Shown here: piece after piece, positions 33,555 to 43,402 of the stretch
Numbering within the stretch: the first letter of the stretch is position 1
How the letters are laid out: each line of letters opens with the position of its first letter
From: Flavobacterium humidisoli
Lineage (GTDB): Bacteria > Bacteroidota > Bacteroidia > Flavobacteriales > Flavobacteriaceae
Direction: 5' to 3'
DNA length: 64,000 bases
Assembly: GCF_023272795.1 (NCBI RefSeq)
Contig: NZ_CP096829.1
Coordinates: 5,022,001-5,086,000, forward strand
The notes under the pieces: generated by a model
Databases searched by the model: none
Seen by the model: the letters and a program-made list of their open reading frames with translations, nothing else
What the model was told of the DNA's origin: nothing
Made by a program: the position numbers and the translations under genes

Positions 33555-34433
33555 TTATCTTAAACTAAAACTAGTTTTAGAAACTAACTCATCATTATCA
33601 AAAACATTGATAAAGTAAGTTCCTTTAGCAAAATCTTTTCCTGGAAGATCTTCACTAACTTGTACAGTTTTGTTTTCGTATTTAACTGTAGTTTTAAAGC
33701 TGTAAGTTAATGTATTATCTCCAAAACTTTCTGTTTTCTTTTCGCCTAAAACATTGTTTTTAGCATCAATAACTTGAACATAATACGTTTTGTCTCCAGA
33801 TTTTGCAATTTGATTTTCAGCAATTGTAAAACTAACTTTCAAAACATCAGCACGGCTCGCTTTATCAGTTTCGATTTGTTTACCAGAGCTTTTCAATTTG
33901 TAAGCTGAAGTTTTAGTATTTAAAACAGATAATTTAGAACCTTTTTCTACAGTTTTAGCTAACTCTTCATTTTGACCAACTAAAACTTCGTTATACTTTT
34001 TAGATTCTCCTAAAACTACAATAGTACTATCTCTTTGAGTCGTTAAAACACCATTTTGTTTTTTCAACTCATCGTTTTCAGCAACTAAAGTTTTCATTTT
34101 GCTCTGCATTGCCTGAACTTGAGATCTGTATTTAGAAACATCTCCTTTAGACTTGTTCAAATCATCCATTAAAGCCACCACTTTGTCTCTTTCTTGGATT
34201 AATTCGTCAGACATAGAAGTGTTTTCAGCAATTGCAGCATCATAAGTCGCTTTTAACTCCTGTAAATCTTTCATTACAGATTCTTTCTCAGTCAAGGTTG
34301 TTGTAAGTTCAGTTTTAACTACCTCTGTATCAGAAGATAATTTAAAAATATACACTAAGCTACCGATCAGTAGGACTGCTAAAACTGCGATTACCGCCTT
34401 TAGACTTGAATTGTTGTTCTTTGGGTTTTCCAT
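33555..34433 (-). CDS. Membrane-anchored coiled-coil protein, function unknown
   Basis: The 292-residue product has a short cytoplasmic N-terminus, one membrane helix (about 13-30) and a long coiled coil (about 35-165, heptad-rich in L/K/E). The C-terminal domain (about 185-292) has repeated beta strands and resembles an extracytoplasmic beta-sandwich. I recognise no family. It lies on the opposite strand between hutI and hutG and interrupts what would otherwise be an adjacent hut pair. Confidence 0.75.
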   Translation of the reverse strand: MENPKNNNSSLKAVIAVLAVLLIGSLVYIFKLSSDTEVVKTELTTTLTEKESVMKDLQELKATYDAAIAENTSMSDELIQERDKVVALMDDLNKSKGDVSKYRSQVQAMQSKMKTLVAENDELKKQNGVLTTQRDSTIVVLGESKKYNEVLVGQNEELAKTVEKGSKLSVLNTKTSAYKLKSSGKQIETDKASRADVLKVSFTIAENQIAKSGDKTYYVQVIDAKNNVLGEKKTESFGDNTLTYSFKTTVKYENKTVQVSEDLPGKDFAKGTYFINVFDNDELVSKTSFSLR

Positions 34434-34531
34434 ATTTAAATAATTTTCTTTAATAACAAATTTAAGAATTAATATAAGGTAATAACGTAAGTTTCTACAA
34501 TTATATTATTTTTGGAAAATAAATTTTTTTC

Positions 34532-35569
34532 ATGGAAAAATTAATCCCATTCACTATAAATGATTTAGCTAAAATCACAAATCACAGAAGTGGTGAAATA
34601 AAGTTCGGAGAAAAAATGATTGTCATTCCGCCAGGAATTGATAAGATTAATTTTATTAAAGAAAGTGAAGCTAAATATGTGCTTTTAGGAATTCCCGAAG
34701 ATATTGGTGTGCGCGCCAATTACGGAAGGCCTGGAGCCGCTTCTGCATGGCAATCTGCTATAAAAAGTATTGCAAATATTCAGCACAATCGTTTTTGCAA
34801 AGGGAGCAATATTATTGTTTTAGGACAAATTAATGTTTCTCAAGAAATGCGCGATGTTGAGAATCTTGATTTTAATGACATTGATGATCGTTCAAAACTA
34901 AGTCAGCTGGTTGAAAAAATAGACAAAGAAGTCTCTCATATCATTTTTACCATAATCAAAGCTGGAAAAACTCCAATTATTATTGGTGGAGGTCATAATA
35001 ATGCCTACGGAAACATTAAAGGTGCCGCTCTTGCAAAAGGAAAACCAATAAATGCAATCAATTTTGATGCGCATTCTGATTTTAGAATTTTAGAAGGCCG
35101 CCATAGCGGAAACGGATTTTCATATGCCTACGAAGAAGGTTTCTTAAAGAAATATTTCATTTTTGGCCTTCACGAAAATTATACTTCAAAAAGTGTTTTA
35201 GATATTATAAAAAAATTGGAAGACCGCGTTCGATATAATACTTACGACAGTGTCAACATTAGGAAAGAAAAAGATTTTAATCGCGAAATGATTACAGCTT
35301 TGGATTTTATAAAAAGTGATGCTTTCGGAATTGAAATTGATCTTGATGCAATTCCAAACATTGCCAGCAGCGCCATGACTATCAGCGGCTTCTCTGTTGA
35401 AGAACTAAGACAGTTTGTTTCTTTCTTTGGCGAACATAAGCATGCTGCATATCTACATATCTGCGAAGGAGCACCAGATTTAGACAATTCTCCAAACAAT
35501 AATTTAATCGGCAAATTGATTGGTTATTTAGTTACCGATTTTATCAAAGCAAACATCGAACCGGCTTGA
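34532..35569 (+). CDS. hutG: Formimidoylglutamase (arginase family)
   Basis: The 345-residue protein belongs to the arginase/agmatinase family with two manganese ions: GGGHNNAYG, NFDAHSDFR and EIDLDAIP carry the metal-binding H and D residues. HutG cleaves N-formimidoylglutamate to glutamate and formamide. The pairing with hutI on the same strand supports this over arginase. A -7-like TATTTTTG element is at 34507-34514, but I did not see a matching -33 TTG at the right distance. Confidence 0.88.
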   Translation: MEKLIPFTINDLAKITNHRSGEIKFGEKMIVIPPGIDKINFIKESEAKYVLLGIPEDIGVRANYGRPGAASAWQSAIKSIANIQHNRFCKGSNIIVLGQINVSQEMRDVENLDFNDIDDRSKLSQLVEKIDKEVSHIIFTIIKAGKTPIIIGGGHNNAYGNIKGAALAKGKPINAINFDAHSDFRILEGRHSGNGFSYAYEEGFLKKYFIFGLHENYTSKSVLDIIKKLEDRVRYNTYDSVNIRKEKDFNREMITALDFIKSDAFGIEIDLDAIPNIASSAMTISGFSVEELRQFVSFFGEHKHAAYLHICEGAPDLDNSPNNNLIGKLIGYLVTDFIKANIEPA

Positions 35570-35705
35570 TTTTAAATATCCTATTGGGTTATGCTATAAG
35601 GCCTATTTGCCAAATAAAAGCAAATTCAAACAAACGATTGAACGAATAAACATATCTTTGCACAGCATTTTAGTAATTAAAACTGAAATACTAAATACCA
35701 AAGAT

Positions 35706-36953
35706 ATGTTATTCGAAGATCTATCACTTTCAAAAAGTATACAAAAAGCCGTATTTGAAGAAGGCTATTTAAATCCGACTCCAATTCAGGAAAAATCAAT
35801 CCCGATTGTTTTAGAAGGCCGTGATTTAATTGGCTGTGCACAGACAGGAACAGGAAAAACGGCAGCATTTGCTATTCCAATCATACATCAATTACACCGA
35901 ATTGTCGGTTCATCAAAAAAAGCAAAACTGATTCGTGCGCTTGTGGTTACGCCTACTCGCGAACTCGCAGTGCAAATCGGACAAAGCTTTGACACTTATG
36001 CAAAATATACCAACTTAACGCAGCTGACTATTTTTGGAGGAGTTTCTCAAAATCCGCAAGTAGATGCTTTAAAAAATGGAGTTGATATTTTAGTTGCCAC
36101 TCCAGGACGTTTACTTGACCTTCATAAACAAGGTTTTCTTGATTTAAATCATTTGCACACTTTAGTGCTAGATGAAGCCGATCAAATGTTGGATATGGGT
36201 TTTATAAACGATGTCAAAAAAATCGTAAAACTGACTCCTAAAAACAGACAAACTTTACTTTTCTCTGCAACAATGCCAATTGCAATTCGCGAGCTTGCAG
36301 AAATGTTTCTTCAAGATCCAGAAAAAGTGGAAGTTTCTCCAGTTTCTTCTACAGCAGAAAATGTCGAGCAACGCATTTATTTTGTTGATAAAACAGAAAA
36401 AAGAAACTTGCTTTACAATTTAATTAAAGAAGAAAATTTATCAAACGTGCTTGTTTTCTCAAGAACAAAACACGGCGCTGACAATGTGGTAAAAGCGCTT
36501 CGCAAAAAAGATATTCCTGCTGAAGCCATTCACGGAGATAAATCGCAAAACGCAAGACAAAGAGTTCTAGATGCTTTCAAAAACAAAGAAGTTGGAGTTT
36601 TGGTTGCTACAGATATTGCAGCACGAGGAATTGACATCGAGCAATTGCCTTATGTAATTAATTTTGACTTACCGAATATTCCAGAAACTTACGTTCACCG
36701 AATTGGCCGTACAGGTCGTGCAGGAAATGGAGGAATTGCAATCTCTTTCTGCGGAAAAGATGAACTTCCGTATTGGAAAGACATTCAAAAATTAATAAAA
36801 GTTGATGTAAAAACGATTACTGATCATCCGTATCAATGGCATTCCGGAAGTCCAGAAGCTGGAGAAAAACCTAAAAGTTCGAACAGAAGTGGCGGAGCTC
36901 ACAAATCGAGAAAATCAACAAACGCTAAGAAAAACAAAAAACGCTGGTACTAA
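35706..36953 (+). CDS. DEAD-box ATP-dependent RNA helicase
   Basis: The 415-residue protein has the full DEAD-box set: Q motif (PTPIQ), AQTGTGKT (motif I), PTRELAVQ (Ia), TPGRLLD, DEAD (LVLDEADQMLD), SAT (motif III), then the second domain with VFSRTKHGAD, GDKSQNARQ, ARGIDIEQ and HRIGRTGRAG. A basic C-terminal tail (KSRKSTNAKKNKKRW) follows, as in RhlE-type helicases that unwind ribosomal or mRNA structure. Start is ATG 35706; a TTG at 35607 is rejected because a -7-like TATCTTTG at 35653-35660 precedes the ATG. It overlaps the next gene's 3' end by four bases. Confidence 0.94.
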   Translation: MLFEDLSLSKSIQKAVFEEGYLNPTPIQEKSIPIVLEGRDLIGCAQTGTGKTAAFAIPIIHQLHRIVGSSKKAKLIRALVVTPTRELAVQIGQSFDTYAKYTNLTQLTIFGGVSQNPQVDALKNGVDILVATPGRLLDLHKQGFLDLNHLHTLVLDEADQMLDMGFINDVKKIVKLTPKNRQTLLFSATMPIAIRELAEMFLQDPEKVEVSPVSSTAENVEQRIYFVDKTEKRNLLYNLIKEENLSNVLVFSRTKHGADNVVKALRKKDIPAEAIHGDKSQNARQRVLDAFKNKEVGVLVATDIAARGIDIEQLPYVINFDLPNIPETYVHRIGRTGRAGNGGIAISFCGKDELPYWKDIQKLIKVDVKTITDHPYQWHSGSPEAGEKPKSSNRSGGAHKSRKSTNAKKNKKRWY

Positions 36954-39136
36954 ACAGCGTTTTTTTCTTTTATAAGGAAATTGATTATTTTAAATAATTT
37001 AACCGGTTCAAAAGGTTTAATAATAATATCATTCATTCCAGATGAAATCGCCTCATCTGTAATTTCATCTTTATCAAAAGCCGTCAAAGCGACAATTGGA
37101 GTTTCTATACCTTGAAGACGTATTCGTTTGGTGGTTTCAAATCCGTTCATTAAAGGCATGTTAATATCCATTAAAATTAGATCGAAGGTGTCATTTTCTA
37201 AGGCCTTAAGAGCTGCAAAACCATCGTCAACTACTTTGCAGGAATAATTGTTTTTTTCGATAATCTTTTTGGTAACAAGCTGATTAATCAAATTGTCTTC
37301 AACGACTAGAATTTTATAAACCTCGCTTGAAGTCAAATCTACTTCAATTTCATCAATAATACTTTTCGTTTTAGCTAGATCATGCTCAAAAGCAATGGTA
37401 AATGAAAATGAAGTTCCTTTTCCTAAATCGCTGTCTAAAGTAATAGTGCTTCCAAAAAGCCCTAAAAGCCTTTTTACAATACTAAGCCCTAATCCTGTGC
37501 CTTGATAATCTTCGTCTTTACGGCCAACTTGAACAAACTTTTCAAAAATCTTATTTTGATCTACAACTGCAATTCCTATTCCGTTGTCTTTTATCAAAAA
37601 ATCTAAATAATGGAGCTTTCCTTCCACTTTATTTAGTTTTATTATAATTTCAACTTGTCCATCTTTGGTAAATTTCAAGGCATTGCTGACTAAATTCATT
37701 AAAATCTGAGCCAAACGCAATTTATCTCCAATCAAATATTCTGGAATACGAGAATCAATATCGATAGAAATGCTGTTATTATTCTTCTGTGAAAGAAAAG
37801 AAAGCGAGTTCTTAATTACTGTAATTTCATCAGAAATATTAAAAGTCAGATTCTCCAATACAATTTTGTTCTCTTCTATTTTGTTGATCTGCAAAATATC
37901 GTTTACGAGAGACAATAAATACCTCGCAGAAAATTTTAATGAACTTAAATGTTGGCTTCTCGAAATTTCTTTATGCTCTTCGAGCAACATATTGGTGATT
38001 CCGACAACTCCATAAAGCGGAGTGCGTAATTCATGGCTTATAGTCGATATAAATTGTGTTTTAAGCAAAGAGGCTTCTTCTGCAATTTCTTTCGCTTTAA
38101 GAAGCTCTAAATTATGTTTTTTCTTATATCTGATATTCTTTATCAGTGTGACAATTAAAATTAAAAGAATAAGCGAAATCAAAATAAAAAGAATTACAAT
38201 GATTTTTGACTTTCTTAAACTTTGAGATTGCTCTACTTTTTCTCCCTCAACTTTATCAATCTGCCTTCTATATTCGTCCAACTCCAGACTTAGACCAGCT
38301 TGAGAAGCCTTTTTTAGTTTTTTAACATCGTATAAATTATCGGAAAGATTATAATGATTAACAAGCGATTCGTAAGCTTCTTTGTGTTTATTGATTTTAT
38401 TTAAGAAATGAGCATATTCTAAATAAGCATGTGCCAAATCTGTTTTTTCTTGACATTTTTTTCCTGATTCAATAGCACTCAAAAAATAGGCATTTGCAGC
38501 CTTATTATCATTTTTATAGCTAGCATAAATACCGTTCAGCATATCAACTATAACTTCTGTTGATCCGTCATTATATTTTAATTTCGTGCTATTAACATAT
38601 TTTAAAAAAAGATAACCTTGATTGAAGTTTCCAATATCAAAATAAGCCCAAGCAATATTGACATTGGTAAAATAAACCTCTTTCAAATCATTAATTTTCA
38701 AAGCATAAGCAACTGCTTTTTTATAATTACGGATTCCTTCATCAAACTGTTTCTTTTCGAAGCAATACATATTCCCTAAATTATTATAGAGAAGACATTT
38801 TATAGAATCGTTATCGGTTTTATTGGCATAATACAGCCCTTTTTTGTAGAAGAAAATCGCTTTATCAAACTCTGCTAATTCATTATAGTTGGCCGCAATA
38901 ATATTATAGGAACGGGCCGTAAGGCAGTAATCTTTTAGTTCTGTTGCTGCATTTAAGGCTGCTCTAGAATAGATAAGTGATTTTTCGAAATTAGATTCTC
39001 TAAAATTTAAAAGTGCTTTCTTTACAGTCTTATCAATTTTAGGATCTAGATTGCAATTAGATTGCGCGATTGCCGAATTGGCGAAGCAATTCAGAATCAA
39101 GAATAAAAGTAAAAAAATCCGTTTTTGGGGCATCAA
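36950..39136 (-). CDS. Hybrid sensor histidine kinase with TPR sensor region
   Basis: The 728-residue protein has a signal peptide (about 1-24), about six TPR-like helices in the periplasm (about 30-290) and one membrane helix (about 312-330). The HisKA domain has H368 (SHELRTP), the HATPase has NALKFTKDG, DNGIGI and GTGLGLSIVKR, and the C-terminal receiver has D657 (LILMDINMP). No output domain is present, so phosphoryl groups must pass to a separate Hpt or regulator. Similar TPR-hybrid kinases are common in Bacteroidota and their signals are unknown. It converges on the helicase gene with a four-base overlap of the stop codons. Confidence 0.9.
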   Translation of the reverse strand: MMPQKRIFLLLFLILNCFANSAIAQSNCNLDPKIDKTVKKALLNFRESNFEKSLIYSRAALNAATELKDYCLTARSYNIIAANYNELAEFDKAIFFYKKGLYYANKTDNDSIKCLLYNNLGNMYCFEKKQFDEGIRNYKKAVAYALKINDLKEVYFTNVNIAWAYFDIGNFNQGYLFLKYVNSTKLKYNDGSTEVIVDMLNGIYASYKNDNKAANAYFLSAIESGKKCQEKTDLAHAYLEYAHFLNKINKHKEAYESLVNHYNLSDNLYDVKKLKKASQAGLSLELDEYRRQIDKVEGEKVEQSQSLRKSKIIVILFILISLILLILIVTLIKNIRYKKKHNLELLKAKEIAEEASLLKTQFISTISHELRTPLYGVVGITNMLLEEHKEISRSQHLSSLKFSARYLLSLVNDILQINKIEENKIVLENLTFNISDEITVIKNSLSFLSQKNNNSISIDIDSRIPEYLIGDKLRLAQILMNLVSNALKFTKDGQVEIIIKLNKVEGKLHYLDFLIKDNGIGIAVVDQNKIFEKFVQVGRKDEDYQGTGLGLSIVKRLLGLFGSTITLDSDLGKGTSFSFTIAFEHDLAKTKSIIDEIEVDLTSSEVYKILVVEDNLINQLVTKKIIEKNNYSCKVVDDGFAALKALENDTFDLILMDINMPLMNGFETTKRIRLQGIETPIVALTAFDKDEITDEAISSGMNDIIIKPFEPVKLFKIINFLIKEKNAV

Positions 39137-39173
39137 TCGGCTAGTTTGATCAAATATACACTTTAAAATAAAA

Positions 39174-39206
39174 AAAAGCTGTATTTCATAAAAAAATACA
39201 GCTTTT
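39174..39206 (-). terminator. Terminator of the symporter gene
   Basis: Stem 39174-39186 with 39194-39206 (13 bp), T run on the minus strand. Confidence 0.8.
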
Positions 39207-39259
39207 CAAAATATTATTTCAAGAACTACGATAAAAAAATTAAAATCTTAGCTTTTTTA

Positions 39260-40522
39260 TTATTCTTTATTGTTTTCCCATTGTCCAACAACTGAAGTTG
39301 CCAATGCATTTCCTAATACATTTGTTGCACTTCTAAACATGTCGCAGAAGTGGTCAATTGGAAGAATCAATGCAATTCCTTCAATAGGAATATCAAACAT
39401 ACCGCAAGTCGCCGCAACGACAACCAAACTAGCACGTGGTACACCTGCAATACCTTTACTTGTCAGCATTAAAACTAAAAGCATCGCCATTTGTGTTCCT
39501 AGATCTAAATGCACATTATAGAACTGAGCAATGAAAATACTCGCGAAAGTCATGTACATCATACTTCCGTCAAGGTTAAATGAATATCCAAGCGGCAACA
39601 TGAAAGAAACGATTTTATCTTTTACCCCAAAACCTTCTAATTCTTCAGTTAATTTAGGAAATACAGCTTCACTACTTGTAGTTCCAAAAGCGATTGCCAA
39701 GGGTCCTGTAATTCGTCTTAGCAATTCTGTCATTCTTCCTTTTAGGAAAATATATCCAATCAAAATTAAAATTGCCCAAAGCGTACCGATACCAATTAAA
39801 AACGAGCCGAAAAACTTGAAGTACGTAATAACCAATTCTTCTGCGTCTCGTATAGCAAATACACCCGCAATCGCTCCAAAAACCCCAATTGGAGCAAACT
39901 TCATTACATAGTTTACCATTTTCAAAACAATGTGCGATAGTTTATCAAAAGCACTAATAATTGGTTTTACTGTTGGTCCTAGAGAAGCAGCCGCTAATCC
40001 GAAGAAAATAGAGAAAACCACAATTTGCAGAATCTCATTAGTTGCCATTGCTTCAACAATACTTTTTGGCACGATATGCTCAACAAAATTATCAAAAGAC
40101 AGATTTTGCGTTTTACCTGTAACCTCAGAAGCCGCGGCCATATCAACGTGTTCTAGTTTTAAACCAACACCTGGCTGCAAAATATTTACGTAAAACAATC
40201 CAATTAAAAGAGAAATAAATGAAGCTGTAAAAAACCATCCAATAGCTTTCCCTCCAATTCTTCCTACGGTTTTAATATCACCTAATTTCGCAATTCCAAC
40301 CACCAAAGTCGTAAAAACCAATGGAGAAATAATCATTTGCACCAAACGAATAAAGATGGTTGCCAGCATTTTTATTTTACTGCTAAATGCCTGCGTCGCT
40401 TCGGGTGAAATGGTGTTGTGCAATATAATTCCTAAAATAGCTCCAAGAACCATCGCAATTATAATTTGCCCTGTTAATCCCGAAAGAAATGATTGTTTTT
40501 TAGTTTCTGTAACTTCTTGCAT
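39260..40522 (-). CDS. Dicarboxylate/amino acid:cation symporter (DAACS family)
   Basis: The 420-residue membrane protein has about eight helices and two re-entrant loops. Family markers are the serine-rich FGTTSSEAVFPKL hairpin, the conserved GYSFNLDGSMMYM in helix 7 and the terminal helix region with ILPIDHFCDMFRSATNVLGN. The family couples uptake of C4-dicarboxylates, glutamate or aspartate to Na+ or H+. The substrate cannot be told from the sequence. The gene stands alone with its own terminator. Confidence 0.93.
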   Translation of the reverse strand: MQEVTETKKQSFLSGLTGQIIIAMVLGAILGIILHNTISPEATQAFSSKIKMLATIFIRLVQMIISPLVFTTLVVGIAKLGDIKTVGRIGGKAIGWFFTASFISLLIGLFYVNILQPGVGLKLEHVDMAAASEVTGKTQNLSFDNFVEHIVPKSIVEAMATNEILQIVVFSIFFGLAAASLGPTVKPIISAFDKLSHIVLKMVNYVMKFAPIGVFGAIAGVFAIRDAEELVITYFKFFGSFLIGIGTLWAILILIGYIFLKGRMTELLRRITGPLAIAFGTTSSEAVFPKLTEELEGFGVKDKIVSFMLPLGYSFNLDGSMMYMTFASIFIAQFYNVHLDLGTQMAMLLVLMLTSKGIAGVPRASLVVVAATCGMFDIPIEGIALILPIDHFCDMFRSATNVLGNALATSVVGQWENNKE

Positions 40523-40575
40523 TAATTTATTTTTTAATTATTAAAATAATAAGACCCTCACTGTCTTACCTTTTA

Positions 40576-41634
40576 TTAATATGTTTTGTTGATCAAATAA
40601 AAATCAGCCAAAACAATTGCCGCCATCGCTTCTACGATTGGCACTGCGCGAGGCACTACACACGGATCATGACGTCCTTTTCCTGTCATTGGTGTAATGT
40701 TACCTTTATTATCTAAAGAATCTTGAGTCTGCATAATAGTTGCAACTGGCTTAAAAGCAACCCTGAAATAAATATCCATTCCGTTGCTGATACCACCTTG
40801 AATTCCGCCTGATAAATTTGTTTTTGTAGTTCCGTCAGGATTGTATAAATCGTTATGTTCGCTTCCTTTCATTTCAGATCCAGAAAAACCACTTCCGTAT
40901 TCAAAACCTTTTACTGCATTAATAGAAAGCATTGCTTTTCCTAATTCTGCATGAAGTTTATCAAATACTGGTTCCCCTAAACCAACTGGAACATTTTGAA
41001 TTACACAACTCACAACACCTCCAACAGTGTCTCCCTGTTTACGGATGTCACGAATATATTCTTCCATAATCGCTGCAGATTTTTCATCTGGACAACGTAC
41101 CGGATTGCTTTCAATTTTAGAAAAATCTAATTCTTGATATGGTGTTTCTAAATGAATTGGCCCAACAGAAGAAACATAGGCGTGAATTTTAATTTCTGGA
41201 AGCATTTGCTTAGCAATTGCTCCTGCTACTACCCTACTTGCTGTTTCTCTTGCAGAACTTCTTCCACCGCCACGGTAATCGCGAAAACCATATTTCTGAT
41301 CGTAAACATAATCAGCATGGCTTGGTCGGTAGTTATCTTTTATATGAGAGTAATCGTCTGATTTTTGATTGGTGTTCGGAATAATGAAACCGATTGGTGT
41401 TCCTGTCGTTTTTCCTTCAAATATTCCTGATAAGAACTGAACACTGTCTGGTTCTTTTCTTTGTGTAACAATTGCTGACTGACCTGGTTTTCTACGAGCC
41501 ATATCTACTTCAATTGCTTCAAAATCTAATTGTATTCCGGGAGGGCATCCATCAATAATACCGCCTAAAGCTTCACCGTGAGATTCTCCAAATGTAGTTA
41601 CTTTATATAGTGTGCCGAAGCTATTTCCTGCCAT
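40576..41634 (-). CDS. aroC: Chorismate synthase
   Basis: AroC eliminates phosphate from EPSP to give chorismate, the last shared step of aromatic amino acid synthesis; it needs reduced FMN. The 352-residue length is standard. The three family signatures are present: GESHGEALGGIIDGCPPG near the N-terminus, GGGRSSARETASRV near the middle, and the C-terminal GKGRHDPCVVPRAVPIVEAM. It is monocistronic in appearance; a TACATTTG -7-like element is at 41651-41658. Confidence 0.97.
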   Translation of the reverse strand: MAGNSFGTLYKVTTFGESHGEALGGIIDGCPPGIQLDFEAIEVDMARRKPGQSAIVTQRKEPDSVQFLSGIFEGKTTGTPIGFIIPNTNQKSDDYSHIKDNYRPSHADYVYDQKYGFRDYRGGGRSSARETASRVVAGAIAKQMLPEIKIHAYVSSVGPIHLETPYQELDFSKIESNPVRCPDEKSAAIMEEYIRDIRKQGDTVGGVVSCVIQNVPVGLGEPVFDKLHAELGKAMLSINAVKGFEYGSGFSGSEMKGSEHNDLYNPDGTTKTNLSGGIQGGISNGMDIYFRVAFKPVATIMQTQDSLDNKGNITPMTGKGRHDPCVVPRAVPIVEAMAAIVLADFYLINKTY

Positions 41635-41822
41635 TGTGTTTTGTTTTGAGCAAATGTAAGTTTTATGAATTAAATTAAAAAATTTAAAACTGGTATTATT
41701 AACGAAACATTAAATGGGATAAAAATCACAATTTGGTAAAATTACCCTCTTTTTGGTAACCTTTTAATAAAATTAAATTTCACAAATTTTCTTTCATTTG
41801 TAAAACTTCAAATCAAGAAAAA

Positions 41823-42644
41823 TTGAAAAAAAGAAATGTCGAATTGGTCATTCTTTCTGATGTCCATTTAGGAACTTACGGAAGTCATGCTAAAGAACTA
41901 AACAACTATCTTTCAAGCATTAAACCCAAAACTTTAGTTTTAAACGGCGATATAATTGATGCTTGGCAATTTCGTAAATCGTATTTCCCAAAAGCACATT
42001 TACGAGTTATTCAACGCATTATCGGAATGGCTTCTAAAGGAACAAAGGTTTACTATATTACTGGAAATCACGACGAGATACTTCGAAAATTCAGCGATAT
42101 GAACATGGGGAATTTTGCTCTAGTGGATAAATTAGTTTTAGAACTAGACGACAAAAAAGCTTGGATTTTTCACGGAGACGTTTTTGACGCCTCTGTTCAG
42201 CACTCAAAATGGATTGCAAAACTAGGCGGATTAGGATACGATTATCTAATTTTAATGAATCGATTTGCCAATTGGTGTCTAGCTAAACTAGGACGCGAAC
42301 CTTATTCTTTTTCTAAAAAAATAAAAGCGAGCGTTAAAAAAGCAGTTAAATTTATTTCTGATTTTGAAACCACAGCAACCGATCTAGCCATAGAAAAAAA
42401 TTACGACTATGTAATCTGCGGACATATTCATGAACCAAAAATAGTGACCAAAGAAAACAAACATGGCTCTACTTTATACCTAAATTCTGGTGATTGGGTA
42501 GAAAACTTAACAGCTCTAGAATACCATAAAAAACGTTGGAAACTGTTCTCTTACAAGGCTACAAATTTTGCAGAAGAGGAAAATCTTTTAGAAATGGAAG
42601 ATCTTATCACTTCTCAGCTCATTTCGTCGATAATCTTAAAATAA
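41823..42644 (+). CDS. LpxH-like metallophosphoesterase (UDP-2,3-diacylglucosamine diphosphatase family)
   Basis: The 273-residue calcineurin-like phosphoesterase has the five metal motifs: SDVHLG, NGDIID, GNHDE, FHGDVFD and CGHIHEP. The helical insertion (about 115-185) fits the LpxH/LpxG-like subset that cleaves UDP-2,3-diacylglucosamine in lipid A synthesis; other substrates remain possible. The only in-frame start near the motifs is TTG 41823, with no upstream in-frame ATG in the preceding 30 bases I checked. Confidence 0.8.
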   Translation: MKKRNVELVILSDVHLGTYGSHAKELNNYLSSIKPKTLVLNGDIIDAWQFRKSYFPKAHLRVIQRIIGMASKGTKVYYITGNHDEILRKFSDMNMGNFALVDKLVLELDDKKAWIFHGDVFDASVQHSKWIAKLGGLGYDYLILMNRFANWCLAKLGREPYSFSKKIKASVKKAVKFISDFETTATDLAIEKNYDYVICGHIHEPKIVTKENKHGSTLYLNSGDWVENLTALEYHKKRWKLFSYKATNFAEEENLLEMEDLITSQLISSIILK

Positions 42645-42783
42645 TCCTTACAAAAACCGTTTTTTAAGAATTTTAACGTGCCAAATTCCTAAAAATGAAA
42701 ATTATGTAACAATTTTCAAAAATATTATACGTTCTGAAATTGACTGTAATAATACATTTGAAAAAAATTAATTAACCATTTTT

Positions 42784-43281
42784 ATGAAAAAGATACTTTT
42801 ATCTGCCCTTATGCTTCTTGGTTTAGCATTTACGGCTCAATCACAAGAAATTTCGAAACACGCTTTAGGATTACGTCTGGGAGACAACAACGGATTTGGA
42901 GGTGAAATATCATACCAATTAGGATTAAATCAAAAAAACAGACTTGAGTTCGATTTAGGATGGAGAAACAGCAGTGATGTAGACGCCATAAAAGGAGTTG
43001 CCCTTTACCAATGGGTTTGGAACATCGACGGAGGTTTTAACTGGTATGCTGGTGTCGGAGGAGGACTAGCTGCTTGGGATCACGATTACTACAACAACAA
43101 TTACAGATACAGCGATAGCGGAACTTATGTTTTTGCAGCTGGAGATATCGGTATAGAATATAGATTTAAAGAAGTGCCACTTACTTTATCATTAGACGCA
43201 AGACCAGAAATTGGTTCAGGTTATTATGATGATGACAATTTTGGATTTGACGTTGGTTTAGGCGTTAAATTTAGATTCTAA
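42784..43281 (+). CDS. Small outer-membrane beta-barrel protein
   Basis: The 165-residue product has a signal peptide (about 1-20, FTAQSQ) and amphipathic alternating strands rich in glycine and aromatic residues. It ends in GLGVKFRF, typical of eight-stranded outer-membrane barrels. It resembles OmpW/OprF-like small porins without a periplasmic domain; function unknown. A -7-like TACATTTG is at 42753-42760. A strong terminator follows. Confidence 0.8.
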   Translation: MKKILLSALMLLGLAFTAQSQEISKHALGLRLGDNNGFGGEISYQLGLNQKNRLEFDLGWRNSSDVDAIKGVALYQWVWNIDGGFNWYAGVGGGLAAWDHDYYNNNYRYSDSGTYVFAAGDIGIEYRFKEVPLTLSLDARPEIGSGYYDDDNFGFDVGLGVKFRF

Positions 43282-43308
43282 ATAAAAATAAAAAATAATT
43301 GTAAGAAG

Positions 43309-43341
43309 AAACCTGTCGCTTAAAAGCGACAGGTTTTTTTT
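43309..43341 (+). terminator. Terminator of the outer-membrane barrel gene
   Basis: Perfect 12-bp stem (43309-43320 with 43325-43336), four-base loop, T run. Confidence 0.9.
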
Positions 43342-43402
43342 ATTTTTTTATTTGATTGTCCTTCTGAGCGATCCCGAGGCTTCTTTAGAAGTTTTCTTCC
43401 AA

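Noticed and set aside
35607..35705. N-terminal extension of the DEAD-box helicase from a TTG
   Set aside because: The ATG at 35706 starts just before the Q motif and a -7-like box lies upstream of it; the extension is low in coding signal.
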